Below, piece by piece: positions 1 to 9,389 of a DNA stretch of 43,012 nt. The position numbers were made by a program, and so were the translations under genes. Under the pieces are notes generated by a model, which saw nothing but the letters and a program-made list of their open reading frames with translations, was not told the origin of the DNA and made no database searches. Position 1 is the stretch's first letter; every line of letters begins with the position of its first letter. The stretch comes from Oscillatoriales cyanobacterium RM2_1_1 (GTDB lineage: Bacteria; Cyanobacteriota; Cyanobacteriia; Cyanobacteriales; Microcoleaceae): contig JAAURB010000042.1 of the NCBI GenBank assembly GCA_012033335.1, forward strand, positions 1 through 43,012, in the 5' to 3' direction.

Positions 1-28
1 AGGAAATATTATATAGTGTTTCTCGTGC

Positions 29-129
29 TAAGTAGATGGTTGTAATTAATTATCAAACAGAAGGGGGTCTGGGGCTTTGCCCTTCAACCCCCTACATGTA
101 TCTTCTAATTAATTGTGCCTAGCTACTTA
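29..129 (+). repeat. MITE-like repeat, copy A
   Basis: This 101-bp element opens with TAAGTAGATGGTTG and closes with CCTAGCTACTTA, so its ends form an imperfect terminal inverted repeat (TAAGTAG...CTACTTA) followed inwards by AATTAATTA-type A/T blocks. The centre is G/C-rich and can fold into a hairpin (GGGGTCTGGGGC... against ...CCCCCTA). It is shorter than copies B and C because the second inner hairpin is missing. It has no coding capacity. Close relatives lie at 35644-35762 and 42906-43012, and a diverged one at 33185-33320. The TA at each outer end would fit a TA target duplication as in IS630/mariner-type elements; that is an inference. Confidence 0.8.
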
Positions 130-535
130 CTAGAGTATAAGAATGGATGGCACATTGCGCCATCCATTCCCAAATCCATAACTTACGAGATTACAAATCG
201 CTGTAAAAGACGATGCAATTTCCTGTTAGAAATTTATCTTTTTTAAGAATAGCTGAAAGGAATCAATGGCTGATCATAACCTGAAACCTACTGCCACTCT
301 GAACCGATAGCCTGACGAGATTATCTGGGAGCTTCAAAATATAATATTGCTGATAAGAAAGTTATCTTTGAAGAAATAATTATCAGCCCAGAGCTCTAGA
401 GCTAGAATGCATAACCTTGAGTTCTATAAGCCTTGATAAAACTCTACCGTTAACTCTTATATAAATCCGGTTAAGACTTTTGGCTAAAATTTGCGGTTAA
501 AAATTTTGGCTAGAATTCTGTTTAGAAATTTTAAA
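130..535. other. Non-coding stretch before tRNA-Glu
   Basis: No credible gene was found here. The stretch holds an inverted repeat GCTGATAA/TTATCAGC around 349-386, a 12-bp palindrome AGCTCTAGAGCT near 396, and an imperfect 26-bp tandem duplication at 468-519 (CGGTTAA...TTTTGGCTA twice). It lies downstream of the minus-strand tRNA, so it may carry transcription end signals, but no clear stem followed by a T-run was seen. Confidence 0.5.
468..519. repeat. Imperfect 26-bp tandem duplication
   Basis: Two adjacent units share CGGTTAA, then TTTTGGCTA, then AATT at a fixed spacing of 26 bases (TTTTGGCTA occurs at 478-486 and 504-512). The units have diverged at several positions. It belongs to the set of short tandem duplications seen in many spacers of this window. 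Confidence 0.6.
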
Positions 536-608
536 TACCCCCAAGGGAATTCGAATCCCTGTCGCCTCCGTGAAAGGGAGGTGTCCTAGGCCTCTAGACG
601 ATGGGGGC
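536..608 (-). tRNA. tRNA-Glu (anticodon TTC)
   Basis: The reverse complement folds as a standard 73-nt tRNA. The acceptor stem GCCCCCA pairs with TGGGGGT, followed by discriminator A. The anticodon stem CCTCC/GGAGG carries the loop CTTTCAC with anticodon TTC. The T arm has the expected TTCGAAT core with the ACAGGGA stem side. CCA is not encoded. In cyanobacteria charged tRNA-Glu serves both protein synthesis and the first step of tetrapyrrole (chlorophyll, haem, bilin) synthesis through glutamyl-tRNA reductase. Confidence 0.95.
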
Positions 609-700
609 ACAATTGTTTTCACTTTTATTAATTTAGCGAAAAACAGTAGCCCTGTCAACATTTCCCTGGAAATTCTCTAGAGATCTCTCTAAAGTTGCCC

Positions 701-743
701 CTGAGGATCAGCAGATAGGGGTGAAATAGCCACTGATCCTCAG
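701..743. other. 11-bp inverted repeat (stem-loop)
   Basis: CTGAGGATCAG at 701-711 is the exact reverse complement of CTGATCCTCAG at 733-743, with a 21-base loop. It lies upstream of the minus-strand tRNA-Glu and downstream of the small minus-strand ORF at 897-1097. It could therefore end transcription of that gene, but no T-run follows the stem. Confidence 0.55.
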
Positions 744-781
744 CCACCTAGTCCTGAGTGGAATAGCCAGGCTGTTTCTCA

Positions 782-798
782 GCAGGCAAAATGCCTGC
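782..798. repeat. REP-like palindrome (GCAGGCA family)
   Basis: GCAGGCA-AAA-TGCCTGC is a perfect 7-bp stem with a 3-base loop. The same element occurs at 22898-22912 with similar flanks (a TGTGAT-type motif next to the stem on the other strand). It resembles the short palindromes scattered through many cyanobacterial genomes and is probably a small dispersed repeat, not a gene-specific signal. Confidence 0.6.
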
Positions 799-896
799 AT
801 CACAGAATTTTTATCTGATTTGATTTGATATTCCTGTAGATGTTCCTGAACATTTTCTCCAAGATCAAGCATCTAGGGATTGGTTGTCAATCCTGG

Positions 897-1097
897 CTAA
901 TCCTGGGCTGAGACTGCCCTGGGCTTGAGAATCAGAGAAACCACAAACGCCGCCGTCCCCCCCAACAATCCCAGAAATAGCCATAGCCTGTAGTCATAAC
1001 CTCGACGCTTAGCAATCAACGCTGCCACACTGCCTATTAAGCAGTGCAGGAATAGCAACAACCCATAAATCCCTGGATCAATTGGCCAACTTAACAT
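897..1097 (-). CDS. Small two-helix membrane protein, unknown function
   Basis: The predicted protein has 66 residues and starts at an ATG. It has two hydrophobic stretches, about residues 8-29 and 38-59, separated by a short basic loop (AKRRGYDYRLW), with a charged C-terminus. This is the layout of a small inner or thylakoid membrane protein with two helices. It lies 88 bases downstream of dxr on the same strand and could be cotranscribed with it. The composition looks like a genuine membrane protein and nothing longer overlaps it, so it is probably real. I do not recognise a named family. Confidence 0.6.
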   Translation of the reverse strand: MLSWPIDPGIYGLLLFLHCLIGSVAALIAKRRGYDYRLWLFLGLLGGTAAFVVSLILKPRAVSAQD

Positions 1098-1185
1098 GAA
1101 TGCAGCGACGAATCCGTCGATATAATACTGATCTTTAGTTTACTCTCTATTTTACCTAGGATTTTATCTGGAAATCTAGTGAACT

Positions 1186-2367
1186 TTACACTGCAATTGG
1201 TCGAGCCAACTGAGACAACCGTGTGACTTCCTGTCTGGCCCATTGATCGGCATGTATAATATCCTCTAGGGCAGGCTGAGAACAGTTGTCTACCTGATGG
1301 CGATCGCACACCTGCTCAATCAACTGAGGAATCTCTAGAAATTGGATTTTCTCTGCTAAAAAGAGGGCCACGGCCTGTTCATTCGCCGCATTCAACACCG
1401 CAGGCATCGAACCCCCCGCCCGTCCGGCCCCGTAGGCCAACTGCATACAGGGATACTTGCGATCATCGGGGGCCTTGAAGGTTAAATTCCCGGCTTTAAC
1501 CAGGTCTAGAGGTTCCCAATCGGTATAGATCCGTTCGGGCCAGGACAGGGCATAGAGTAGGGGCAAGCGCATATCGGGCCAGCCCAACTGGGCTAGCACC
1601 GAAGTATCCTGCAACTCAATTAGGGAATGGATAATGCTCTGGGGATGAATCACAATATCGATATTGTCATAGTCCAGACCAAACAGAAAATGAGCTTCAA
1701 TCACTTCTAGGCCCTTATTCATCATGGTGGCGGAGTCTACGGTAATTTTGCGGCCCATTGACCAGTTGGGGTGTTTGATCGCATCTGCGACTTTGACCTC
1801 TGCCAGTTTTTCTATGGGCCAATCCCGAAACGCGCCCCCGGATGCCGTGAGCATAATCCGGCGCAATCCCCCCTGAGGCACTCCCTGGAGACATTGAAAA
1901 ATGGCCGAGTGCTCTGAATCCGCCGGTAGGAGCTTGACCCCATACTCCTGAATTAAGGGATTTACTACTGGCCCCCCGGCGATCAAGGTCTCTTTGTTGG
2001 CCAGGGCAATGTCTTTTCCAGCCTTGATGGCGGCTAGGGTCGGCAGCAATCCAGCACAGCCCACAATTCCAGTGACCACTGCTTCGGCATCCCCGTAGCG
2101 AGCCACTTCCACTACCCCGGCTTCTCCCCCTAAAAGAATCGGCTGAGGATCAACACCAGCGATCGCCGACCGAAGTTCTGGTAATTTTTCCTCATCACAA
2201 ATGGCCACAATTTGAGGCTGAAACTGGCGAATTTGTCCGGCCAATAGGGTCACGTTCCGCCCGGCAGCCAGGCCGACAATTCTGAATTGATCAGGATGGT
2301 GGGCTACGATATCTAGGGTTTGGGTGCCAATCGATCCGGTTGATCCGAGTAGAGTAATGGCTTTCAT
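1186..2367 (-). CDS. dxr: 1-deoxy-D-xylulose 5-phosphate reductoisomerase
   Basis: This enzyme converts DXP to 2-C-methyl-D-erythritol 4-phosphate with NADPH, the committed step of the MEP isoprenoid pathway that feeds carotenoids, phytol and quinones. The 393-residue length is normal for the family. The NADPH-binding motif [12 protein letters not shown] is at residues 8-19, followed by NKETLIAGG near 124. The metal-binding motif [11 protein letters not shown] lies around 149-159 and the substrate-loop motif [19 protein letters not shown] near 200-220. It starts at the ATG at 2365-2367, 107 bases from the divergent plsY, so the two genes share an upstream region. No defect is visible. Confidence 0.97.
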   Translation of the reverse strand: MKAITLLGSTGSIGTQTLDIVAHHPDQFRIVGLAAGRNVTLLAGQIRQFQPQIVAICDEEKLPELRSAIAGVDPQPILLGGEAGVVEVARYGDAEAVVTGIVGCAGLLPTLAAIKAGKDIALANKETLIAGGPVVNPLIQEYGVKLLPADSEHSAIFQCLQGVPQGGLRRIMLTASGGAFRDWPIEKLAEVKVADAIKHPNWSMGRKITVDSATMMNKGLEVIEAHFLFGLDYDNIDIVIHPQSIIHSLIELQDTSVLAQLGWPDMRLPLLYALSWPERIYTDWEPLDLVKAGNLTFKAPDDRKYPCMQLAYGAGRAGGSMPAVLNAANEQAVALFLAEKIQFLEIPQLIEQVCDRHQVDNCSQPALEDIIHADQWARQEVTRLSQLARPIAV

Positions 2368-2474
2368 TTTTTTAGTGTAAAGATTTTCTTAAGAAACGTT
2401 GAATCACTACCATAGTACGACGCTAAACGCGCTTGCTGGTAGACTAAACGAATGTAGAGCGTTGGATCTGATTC

Positions 2475-3146
2475 ATGACGTACTGGCTACTATTGAATGG
2501 CGCGTTATTGCTTGGGGCCTACCTTCTGGGGGCTCTAGCGCCGGGGTACTGGATTGCCCGGGGATTCTATGGAATTGACCTACGGGAACAGGGATCGGGA
2601 TCAACTGGCGCTACGAATGTTTTAAGAAGTTGTGGCAAGGTTCCAGCCGTTCTAGTGCTGATGATTGATCTGTTCAAAGGAACGGCATCCGTGCTGCTGA
2701 TTTATCGGGTTTATGCCTTACCCTGGACTCAAACTCTGGCCGCCTCAGCTTCGATCCATCCTGAAATTTGGGCCAATTGGATTGCGACCCTGGCGGGACT
2801 AACGGCCTTAATCGGTCATACCAAATCGATCTGGATTGGGTTTAAGGGGGGAAAAGCGGTGGCAACGGGTCTGGGGGTACTATTTGGCTTAAATTGGATT
2901 CTGGCCCTGGCAACCCTGGGAATTTTTCTCCTGATGCTGGGGATTTCCCGAATTGTTTCTCTTAGTTCTTTGGTAGCCGCCCTTGGCATTGTCGGTTTGA
3001 TGGTGCTTGGGGGTCAGCCTTTACCCTATCAAGTTTTTGCGATCGCTGCCGCGATCTATATTTTTTGGCGACATCAGGCAAATATCGAGCGATTGCTCAA
3101 GGGTGCAGAACCCAAAATTGGCCAGAAGTTGCAGGGTGAAGCCTGA
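2475..3146 (+). CDS. plsY: Acyl-phosphate:glycerol-3-phosphate acyltransferase
   Basis: PlsY is an integral membrane enzyme that moves the acyl group from acyl-phosphate to glycerol-3-phosphate, the first acylation in phospholipid and glycolipid synthesis. The 223-residue protein has several hydrophobic helices. It carries the family signatures GSGSTGATNVLR (about residues 40-51; many bacteria have GSGNPGATN) and GHTKSIWIGFKGGKAVATG (about 113-131). The FKGGK block is the glycine-rich phosphate-binding loop. It is divergent from dxr and is followed after 58 bases by a secreted-protein gene on the same strand, perhaps in one transcript. Confidence 0.96.
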   Translation: MTYWLLLNGALLLGAYLLGALAPGYWIARGFYGIDLREQGSGSTGATNVLRSCGKVPAVLVLMIDLFKGTASVLLIYRVYALPWTQTLAASASIHPEIWANWIATLAGLTALIGHTKSIWIGFKGGKAVATGLGVLFGLNWILALATLGIFLLMLGISRIVSLSSLVAALGIVGLMVLGGQPLPYQVFAIAAAIYIFWRHQANIERLLKGAEPKIGQKLQGEA

Positions 3147-3204
3147 ACTTAAAAAACCACTCCTGGAAAAATTGGTGATTAATCTGTTCAGTCTAAATAA
3201 CTCC

Positions 3205-3807
3205 ATGCCCAAGTTTATTTTTAGCATCAGTTCTAGAGCCAGACTTAAAACAGTCGCCGTTGCAATTTTTGTGAGTCTGTTCGCTCCAATTCCTTCCCCC
3301 AACCTTTTAGCGGAACCTGAACTGGTGCAAGTCCCCGCCGGGGAGCAGGACAATCTGGGGGAAAACTGGCAGAGATTTATCCCAAAAGATGGGGAATTCT
3401 CGGTTTTGATGCCAGGAACCCCGAGGGAAGAGATTGAGGAAAATCCGGATAGTGTCTTTTATTTATATCTGGCCGATCAAGGGGCCGATAAAATCTATGG
3501 GGTATTTTATGCAAGATTTCTCAGTCCTCCCCCGGAACTTAATCCTGATGAACTCGATGAGCTCTATCGTTCATTTGTGGATGGTTTTTTAGAGGATTGG
3601 TCGCAGAAGCAAATTCTTAAAGAAGAACCCATTACCCTGGGTTCCTTTCCCGGTAAAGAATATGAAGTTCAGGGTTCTGAGGGTCGAGCCAAACTGCGGG
3701 TCTATTGGGCAAATTCCCGCCTTTATGTAGTTTTAGCCGTATCCAAGACCCAAGGGACACTCCCCGGACAGATTGATACCTTTCTCGACTCATTTCAGTT
3801 GTTGTAA
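3205..3807 (+). CDS. Secreted or lumenal protein, unknown function
   Basis: The reading frame is open from 3007, but a start there would overlap plsY by 140 bases. The ATG at 3205 gives a 200-residue protein with a clear signal peptide: basic Arg/Lys residues, then a hydrophobic core (TVAVAIFVSLFAPI), and likely cleavage after LLA near residue 36. The mature part begins with a W-x-x-F...DGEFSVLMPGTPREE block (about residues 57-78) that I recall from a widespread group of cyanobacterial secreted proteins of unknown function. The rest is acidic, with alternating beta-like segments. It follows plsY by 58 bases on the same strand. No enzymatic motif was seen. Confidence 0.8.
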   Translation: MPKFIFSISSRARLKTVAVAIFVSLFAPIPSPNLLAEPELVQVPAGEQDNLGENWQRFIPKDGEFSVLMPGTPREEIEENPDSVFYLYLADQGADKIYGVFYARFLSPPPELNPDELDELYRSFVDGFLEDWSQKQILKEEPITLGSFPGKEYEVQGSEGRAKLRVYWANSRLYVVLAVSKTQGTLPGQIDTFLDSFQLL

Positions 3808-3899
3808 GGTTAATCCTGGGTGAGATTTTTAGATCCTTGGCTATCTAACCTGGAAACTTAAGATTTGAAGATCGCAACCTACACCCCTACCCCAATCTC

Positions 3900-4037
3900 A
3901 TGATTGTTGAGAAACCCCTACAGGTTCAAATCGGGGGCAAAGATGCTGCAATCAATCCTTACCCGATTGCCAAAGCCCTACCTAAATCAACAGGAGATTA
4001 TGACCGTTGGCCGTGGGTAATCCCAGATCTGATCTAG
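3900..4037 (+). CDS. Possible 45-aa ORF or gene remnant
   Basis: An ATG at 3900 opens a 45-codon frame ([17 protein letters not shown]...[10 protein letters not shown]) that ends in TAG at 4035-4037 and overlaps the last bases of carB on the other strand. The composition is protein-like, but there is no clear ribosome binding site and I recognise no family. It could be a remnant of a longer gene or chance. Confidence 0.2.
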   Translation: MIVEKPLQVQIGGKDAAINPYPIAKALPKSTGDYDRWPWVIPDLI

Positions 4038-7000
4038 TAATAATCCTGAATCGCCTTAACCGCCAACTCCTCTGACTGCAAAGCCCGAATTGCTGCAACC
4101 GTGGCCTTGGCGCCAGAAATCGTGGTGATCAGGGGAATTTTATAGGCCAGGGCCGTGCGCCGAATCAAAATCCCATCGGCCCGGGCATCTTCCCCTGAGG
4201 GAGTATTGATACACAACTGAACATTCCCATTCTTGATGGAGTCTAGAATATTGGGGCGACCTTCATGGAGTTTGAGTTCTAGTTCAACCCGAACCCTATT
4301 TTCCCACAGAACTCGACGGGTTCCAACCGTTGCAATCACCTTGAATCCCAGTTCAATAAAGTCTTTGACTACGGGAACTACGGCCAGTTTGTCCCGGTCA
4401 TTGGTCGAGACAAATAGGGTACCTGCTAGGGGCAACTTCTGGCCCGCCGCCAGTTCTGCCTTGGCAAAAGCCCGACCAAAATCCGTATCAATTCCCATAA
4501 CTTCTCCGGTGGAGCGCATTTCTGGCCCCAAAAGCACATCCGTTCCCGGGAACTTGGCAAACGGCAGCACCGCTTCCTTGACCGAGACATGCTGGGGAAT
4601 CTTTTCTTCAGTAAAACCCAACTCACTCAAGGTTTTGCCGGACATGACCCGCGAGGCCATTTTTGCAAGGGGTATGCCAATGGCCTTGGAAACAAAGGGA
4701 ACGGTGCGGGAGGCTCGGGGATTGGCTTCTAGGATAAACACCTGCTCTCCCTGAACGGCAAATTGAATATTCATCAGGCCAATCACATTTAGGGCTTTGG
4801 CTAGTTGAATGGTCTGACGGCGAATTGTCTCCAGGGCAACGGCCGGTAAAGTTTGACAGGGAATGCTACAAGCCGAGTCTCCAGAATGGATGCCGGCTTC
4901 TTCGATATGTTCCATAATTCCCCCAATCACCACATTGCCGCCCTGATCGGCAACGGCATCAACATCGACCTCAATGGCATTTTCAAGAAACTTATCCACC
5001 AGGATCGGATGATCGGGCTCCACCTGCACCGCAAAGGTCATGTAGCGCTCCAGATCTTCATCGGAGTAAACAATTTCCATGGCTCGACCCCCTAGCACGT
5101 AGGAGGGCCGCACCACCACCGGATAGCCAATCCGCTGAGCAATTTTCAAGGACTCCTCAAAACTCCGGGCCAGACCATTGGGGGCCTGTTGAATCTCGAG
5201 TTCCCGCAGGATTTTCTCAAATCGCTCCCGATCTTCAGCGGCATCAATCGAATCTGGAGAAGTCCCCCAGATTCGGGTTGGCAGGTCAGTTTGAGCATCT
5301 AGAGCCTTTTGCAGAGGAAGAGCCAGCTTTAAGGGAGTTTGCCCCCCAAACTGGACGATAATCCCCTGGGGCCGCTCCGCCTCAATGATATTCAGGACAT
5401 CTTCTTGGGTCAGGGGCTCGAAGTAGAGGCGATCGCTGGTGTCATAGTCGGTGGAGACGGTTTCCGGATTGGAATTGACCATGATGGTTTCATAGCCGTC
5501 GGCCCGCAAGGCATAGGAAGCATGGCAACAGCAGTAGTCAAACTCAATCCCCTGGCCAATCCGGTTAGGGCCACCCCCCAGAATCATCACCTTAGGACGG
5601 TCGGAAAACAAAATCTCGTCCTCCTCCCAGTAGGTGGAGTAGTAGTAAGGGGTTGTGGACTCAAATTCAGCGGCACAGGTATCTACCATTTTGTAGACGG
5701 GCTTGATCCCTGCCCTCAAGCGATAGGCCCGAACCTGATCTTCAGTAGTCTTGGTGGCGAAGGCAATCTGGCGATCGCTGAAGCCCTGACGCTTGACCCT
5801 GAGGAGTTCGGCGGGGTCAAGTTCTGATAGGGACTTGCGCTTGAGGGATCGCTCCGTCTCGAGCAACTCCTGAAATTTGTTCAGGAACCAGGGGTCGATT
5901 CCCGTGAGTTCGTAGATTTCTTCTACGGTCATGCCAATCAGCAGGGCATGGCGCACACTCAGCATTCGATCTGGGTTTGGGGTTCGCAGTCCAGATCGAA
6001 TCTGGTCAGAGTTGAGCCGTTTGTCGGTGCGATCGCAGCCCCAGCCCGCTAAGCCAGTTTCTAGGGATCGGAGGGCTTTTTGAAAGGATTCACAGAAGGT
6101 TCCGGCGATCGCCATGGCTTCTCCCACCGATTTCATCTGGGTAGTCAGCACCGGTTCAGATCCGGGAAATTTCTCAAAGGCAAACCGGGGAATTTTGGTC
6201 ACCACGTAGTCAATGGTGGGTTCAAAGGAAGCCGGGGTTTTCTTGGTAATATCATTGCTGATTTCATCGAGGGTATAGCCCACAGACAATTTAGCGGCAA
6301 ACTTGGCAATGGGAAAACCCGTGGCCTTCGAGGCTAAAGCCGAAGAACGGCTAACCCGGGGATTCATCTCAATCACCACAATATCTCCATTCACGGGATT
6401 CACCGCAAACTGAATATTGGAGCCCCCAGTTTCTACGCCAATTTCTCGAATAATTTTAATTGAGGCATCCCGTAGCCGTTGATATTCTTTGTCCGTCAGG
6501 GTTTGAGCCGGGGCAACGGTGATGGAATCCCCCGTATGTACCCCCATGGGATCAATATTCTCAATCGAGCAGATAATTACCACGTTATCTGCCAGATCCC
6601 GCATCACCTCGAGCTCAAACTCTTTCCAGCCAATCAGGGATTGCTCCACTAAAATTTGTGAGACCGGAGAAGCCTCCAAACCCGAATTGGCGATTTCTTC
6701 AAACTCCTCCTGGTTGTAGGCGATCCCACCCCCGGTTCCCCCCATTGTAAAGGCGGGCCGAATAATCAGGGGATAACGGCCAATCTGTTGCGCGATCACC
6801 TTAGCCTCATCGAAGTTATTGGCAATGCCTGAGGGGCAACAGGGAATCCCAATCCGCTCCATTGCCTGTTTGAACAGCAGCCGATCTTCGGCCTTTTCAA
6901 TCGCTTCTAGCTTGGCCCCAATCAGTTCTACCCCGTGGTGTTCTAAGGCCCCGCTCTTGGCTAGGGAAACCGCTAAATTGAGGGCGGTTTGTCCTCCCAT

Positions 7001-7267
7001 GGTGGGGAGCAGGGCATCGGGTTTTTCCCGCTCAATCACTTTCTCCACAATCTCTGGGGTCAGGGGCTCAATATAGATTCGTTCTGCCGTGTCTGGATCC
7101 GTCATAATAGTGGCGGGGTTGGAATTGACCAGAATAACCTCATAGCCTTCCTCCCGCAGGGCTTTACAGGCTTGAGTTCCAGAATAGTCAAATTCGCAGG
7201 CTTGTCCAATCACAATCGGGCCAGAACCCAGGATTAAAATCTTGTGGAGATCGTTGCGTCGGGGCAT
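4034..7267 (-). CDS. carB: Carbamoyl-phosphate synthase large subunit
   Basis: CarB makes carbamoyl phosphate from bicarbonate, ATP and the ammonia delivered by CarA, feeding arginine and pyrimidine synthesis. At 1077 residues it is full length. The two homologous halves are plain. The first opens with [19 protein letters not shown] (about residues 12-30) and the second with [18 protein letters not shown] (about 560-577). Each half is followed by an ATP-grasp domain with the [18 protein letters not shown] and [18 protein letters not shown] blocks. The C-terminal roughly 140 residues form the MGS-like allosteric domain. Many antisense open frames inside it are shadows. carA is not in the window, as is common in cyanobacteria, where carA and carB are often unlinked. 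Confidence 0.98.
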   Translation of the reverse strand: MPRRNDLHKILILGSGPIVIGQACEFDYSGTQACKALREEGYEVILVNSNPATIMTDPDTAERIYIEPLTPEIVEKVIEREKPDALLPTMGGQTALNLAVSLAKSGALEHHGVELIGAKLEAIEKAEDRLLFKQAMERIGIPCCPSGIANNFDEAKVIAQQIGRYPLIIRPAFTMGGTGGGIAYNQEEFEEIANSGLEASPVSQILVEQSLIGWKEFELEVMRDLADNVVIICSIENIDPMGVHTGDSITVAPAQTLTDKEYQRLRDASIKIIREIGVETGGSNIQFAVNPVNGDIVVIEMNPRVSRSSALASKATGFPIAKFAAKLSVGYTLDEISNDITKKTPASFEPTIDYVVTKIPRFAFEKFPGSEPVLTTQMKSVGEAMAIAGTFCESFQKALRSLETGLAGWGCDRTDKRLNSDQIRSGLRTPNPDRMLSVRHALLIGMTVEEIYELTGIDPWFLNKFQELLETERSLKRKSLSELDPAELLRVKRQGFSDRQIAFATKTTEDQVRAYRLRAGIKPVYKMVDTCAAEFESTTPYYYSTYWEEDEILFSDRPKVMILGGGPNRIGQGIEFDYCCCHASYALRADGYETIMVNSNPETVSTDYDTSDRLYFEPLTQEDVLNIIEAERPQGIIVQFGGQTPLKLALPLQKALDAQTDLPTRIWGTSPDSIDAAEDRERFEKILRELEIQQAPNGLARSFEESLKIAQRIGYPVVVRPSYVLGGRAMEIVYSDEDLERYMTFAVQVEPDHPILVDKFLENAIEVDVDAVADQGGNVVIGGIMEHIEEAGIHSGDSACSIPCQTLPAVALETIRRQTIQLAKALNVIGLMNIQFAVQGEQVFILEANPRASRTVPFVSKAIGIPLAKMASRVMSGKTLSELGFTEEKIPQHVSVKEAVLPFAKFPGTDVLLGPEMRSTGEVMGIDTDFGRAFAKAELAAGQKLPLAGTLFVSTNDRDKLAVVPVVKDFIELGFKVIATVGTRRVLWENRVRVELELKLHEGRPNILDSIKNGNVQLCINTPSGEDARADGILIRRTALAYKIPLITTISGAKATVAAIRALQSEELAVKAIQDYY

Positions 7268-7411
7268 AGCTTTTGGGGTGAACTGCTGAACATTGTAAGG
7301 GTACTTTGCTGGGATTAACGTTAACTGTTCCCTTCGACCTTGACAAGACCCCGACCGTTATGAATTGACCTTAAAATCTGTGAAAGTAGCCTTGCCCAAA
7401 CCTTAAAGTTC

Positions 7412-8617
7412 ATGCAATTCAATACTTTTGTCACCTCCACCGCCGATCTGGAACGATGTACCCAAGCCCCTAATTTGTTTGAGGTACTGCTCGAACCGGC
7501 CTTACTGGCCCGTCAGGGCAAGCTATCCCGAGATCAAACCCACACCCTAGCCCATGCCGCTCAACAAAGGGGCCTGAAGCCAGTCCTAGTGTGGGATGCC
7601 CTGATGCCAGAACAGTTGATGCAACAGATTTGTCAGCAATTGTTGACCTGGGATTTAAGTCTGTTTTCAGCTATTCGGGTCTGTGATTTAGGAGCGGCTT
7701 GGTGGATCAAAACCCAGTTTCCCCAGCATTCGATTCATCTGATGGTTGAGGCGGGGAACCACAACTTAGGGGGATTGCAGGGATGGTGTGAACTGTTTCA
7801 GGACTCTCTGGACAGATTGGTGCTCTCGATTGAACTGACGGAAGAAAAGCTGATCAAATACTGTCAGGCTTTGCCCGTGGGATGTGAGGTTTTGGGAGCG
7901 GGTCAAATCTTGCTATTTTATTCGCCGCGATCGCTGCTTTTACCTATCCTGCCTGCATCAGACAGCCCTGAGATCCTTTATCGGGAAGCGACAGTGGCCT
8001 CCCCGGATTCTGGCAATCGTCCCTTGCCCACCTTGGAGACCCGCCACGGCACATTGATGTTTCTGGACAAGGATCAGTTTATTCTTGATCAGTTAGACCC
8101 TTTAAAAGCTGCAGGACTCCATACTGTTCGACTTGATCTCCGCCATCTCAGTTCAGGGAAAAATGCGGCGGAGAACATTGATCAGATTGGCTGGCAAACC
8201 CTGAATCAGCCTTTGAACCTGCGGCAAAACTGGCCTAGACCCACCCGCTCTCCCTTTTTCAAGGTGAACCGCACCACCGCAATTTTTCAGCGGATCAAAT
8301 CGAAGGGAAAACTGGCAGAATACCGCCATCAGGAAAACTGTCTGGCAGAAGTCCTATCCGGAGAAAGCGGCCAGTATGTTGTGTTTCAAAGCCTGGGATC
8401 CTTTGACCTGACCCTGGCTGATCATCTAATCATGCCGACCGGGGAAGTGGTCGAAGTTCCGGAACGTATAGTATTTCAGACCCTAAACCGTGAGGCAGTA
8501 ACCCAGTGCGATCGCGGTCAACTGCTGATTACGGATTGGATCAAAAAAGCGGTTCCTGGTTCCCTATTGATGGCAAAAACTGTCGATGGCCTAAATTCAG
8601 ACCATTCCGAGCCATGA
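7412..8617 (+). CDS. U32-family (peptidase U32-like) protein
   Basis: The 401-residue protein starts at an ATG and has a TIM-barrel-like N-terminal region. It includes the pattern typical of peptidase-U32 proteins, in which a CEVLGAGQILLFYSPRSLLLP block (about residues 153-173) takes the place of the classical E-V-x-G-x-x-P-L-x-Y-S-x-R segment. U32 relatives such as RlhA/TrhP and UbiU/UbiV act in RNA hydroxylation or ubiquinone hydroxylation and usually bind an Fe-S cluster through conserved cysteines. Only scattered cysteines are seen here, so the cluster may be absent. It is divergent from carB (144-base gap) and upstream of nblA. Substrate unknown. Confidence 0.7.
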   Translation: MQFNTFVTSTADLERCTQAPNLFEVLLEPALLARQGKLSRDQTHTLAHAAQQRGLKPVLVWDALMPEQLMQQICQQLLTWDLSLFSAIRVCDLGAAWWIKTQFPQHSIHLMVEAGNHNLGGLQGWCELFQDSLDRLVLSIELTEEKLIKYCQALPVGCEVLGAGQILLFYSPRSLLLPILPASDSPEILYREATVASPDSGNRPLPTLETRHGTLMFLDKDQFILDQLDPLKAAGLHTVRLDLRHLSSGKNAAENIDQIGWQTLNQPLNLRQNWPRPTRSPFFKVNRTTAIFQRIKSKGKLAEYRHQENCLAEVLSGESGQYVVFQSLGSFDLTLADHLIMPTGEVVEVPERIVFQTLNREAVTQCDRGQLLITDWIKKAVPGSLLMAKTVDGLNSDHSEP

Positions 8618-8821
8618 CCAGTAAAAATTAGCAAGGCTATAACTGGATTTGCGCAAGTGAATGAATCTTGCTTACTACAAAAGGAGTAGTTTTTCAAGAA
8701 AACTATACATTCTCACAGGATTTCGTTACAATAGTTAACAGATAAACAAGCCGGGAAGCCTGAATTAATTTGAGTCACGTCGGGTTGTTTGTGATTACAG
8801 TCCATATTGGAGGTTATTCTG

Positions 8822-9025
8822 ATGAGTCAAGAACTTTCCTTAGAGCAAGAATTTGAATTACAAGCTTTTGATCAGCGCATTCAGGAACTCTCTGAAGCTG
8901 AATCTAAAGAGCTTTTAGGGGATCTGTATAAGCACAATATGGTGCAAGCCAATGTCTTTCGGGCACTCTTGAAAGATGCCTGGGGAATTGATCAAGATCT
9001 CAAGCAAGCCTTAGAAGCCAGATAG
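8822..9025 (+). CDS. nblA: Phycobilisome degradation protein NblA
   Basis: NblA is the small adaptor that triggers phycobilisome breakdown during nitrogen or other nutrient stress by linking phycobiliproteins to Clp protease. The ATG at 8822 gives 67 residues, close to the family size. A strong ribosome binding site GGAGG at 8809-8813, eight bases upstream, decides for this start over an in-frame TTG at 8807. The family pattern is plain: an LSLEQEFELQAF helix followed by ELLGDLYKHNMVQANVFRAL (about residues 31-50), the two-helix hairpin fold. It stands alone, with a 204-base upstream spacer that must hold its stress-responsive promoter. A TACAAT at 8727-8732 could be a -10 element, but no good NtcA site was found. 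Confidence 0.93.
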   Translation: MSQELSLEQEFELQAFDQRIQELSEAESKELLGDLYKHNMVQANVFRALLKDAWGIDQDLKQALEAR

Positions 9026-9389
9026 AGTTTGAAGAGAGCTACCACAACAGCCAGCTATTATCTTTGTAAGTCTATTTTGTAGGTTTGTTTTCAGGTCGTC
9101 TATTTTGAGATCATGACTCAAGCTTAGCTAAAGACCTGAAAGTTTAGCCAGGAATCCAACCCGCCATTCAGCCCAATCAATTGTCAGGATTTGGTTATAC
9201 AGTGAGTCCCTGTTCGAAGATCAGCCGATTAATTGTTACAGCAATAGCAACTTTTGAGCAGTTTATTTCTCAGGCGTAGAACTAACAGTTTAGCCGTGAT
9301 TCAACCCGATCTCAAAGAAGTAGGTAGAGTTGATAGAGTTGCGTTTATTTTCTACGACAAAAATTATCACACTTAGAGGAACTTGATCG
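9026..9389. other. 364-bp spacer, no gene seen
   Basis: Neither strand shows a convincing frame. It holds the end of the nblA transcript and the promoter region of the secreted-protein gene at 9390, with AGAGGAA about 13 bases before that ATG as a likely ribosome binding site. I saw no hairpin or RNA gene that I could support. Confidence 0.4.

Noticed and set aside
4233-7237. Several open frames of 60-173 codons on the plus strand inside carB
   Set aside because: They are antisense shadows of a fully conserved gene, have no ribosome binding sites and look compositionally like reverse-complement translations.
8618-8821. NtcA-type operator (GTA-N8-TAC) upstream of nblA
   Set aside because: GTA at 8686-8688 has no TAC at the required spacing and no other match was found, so nitrogen control is expected from biology but not shown by sequence.
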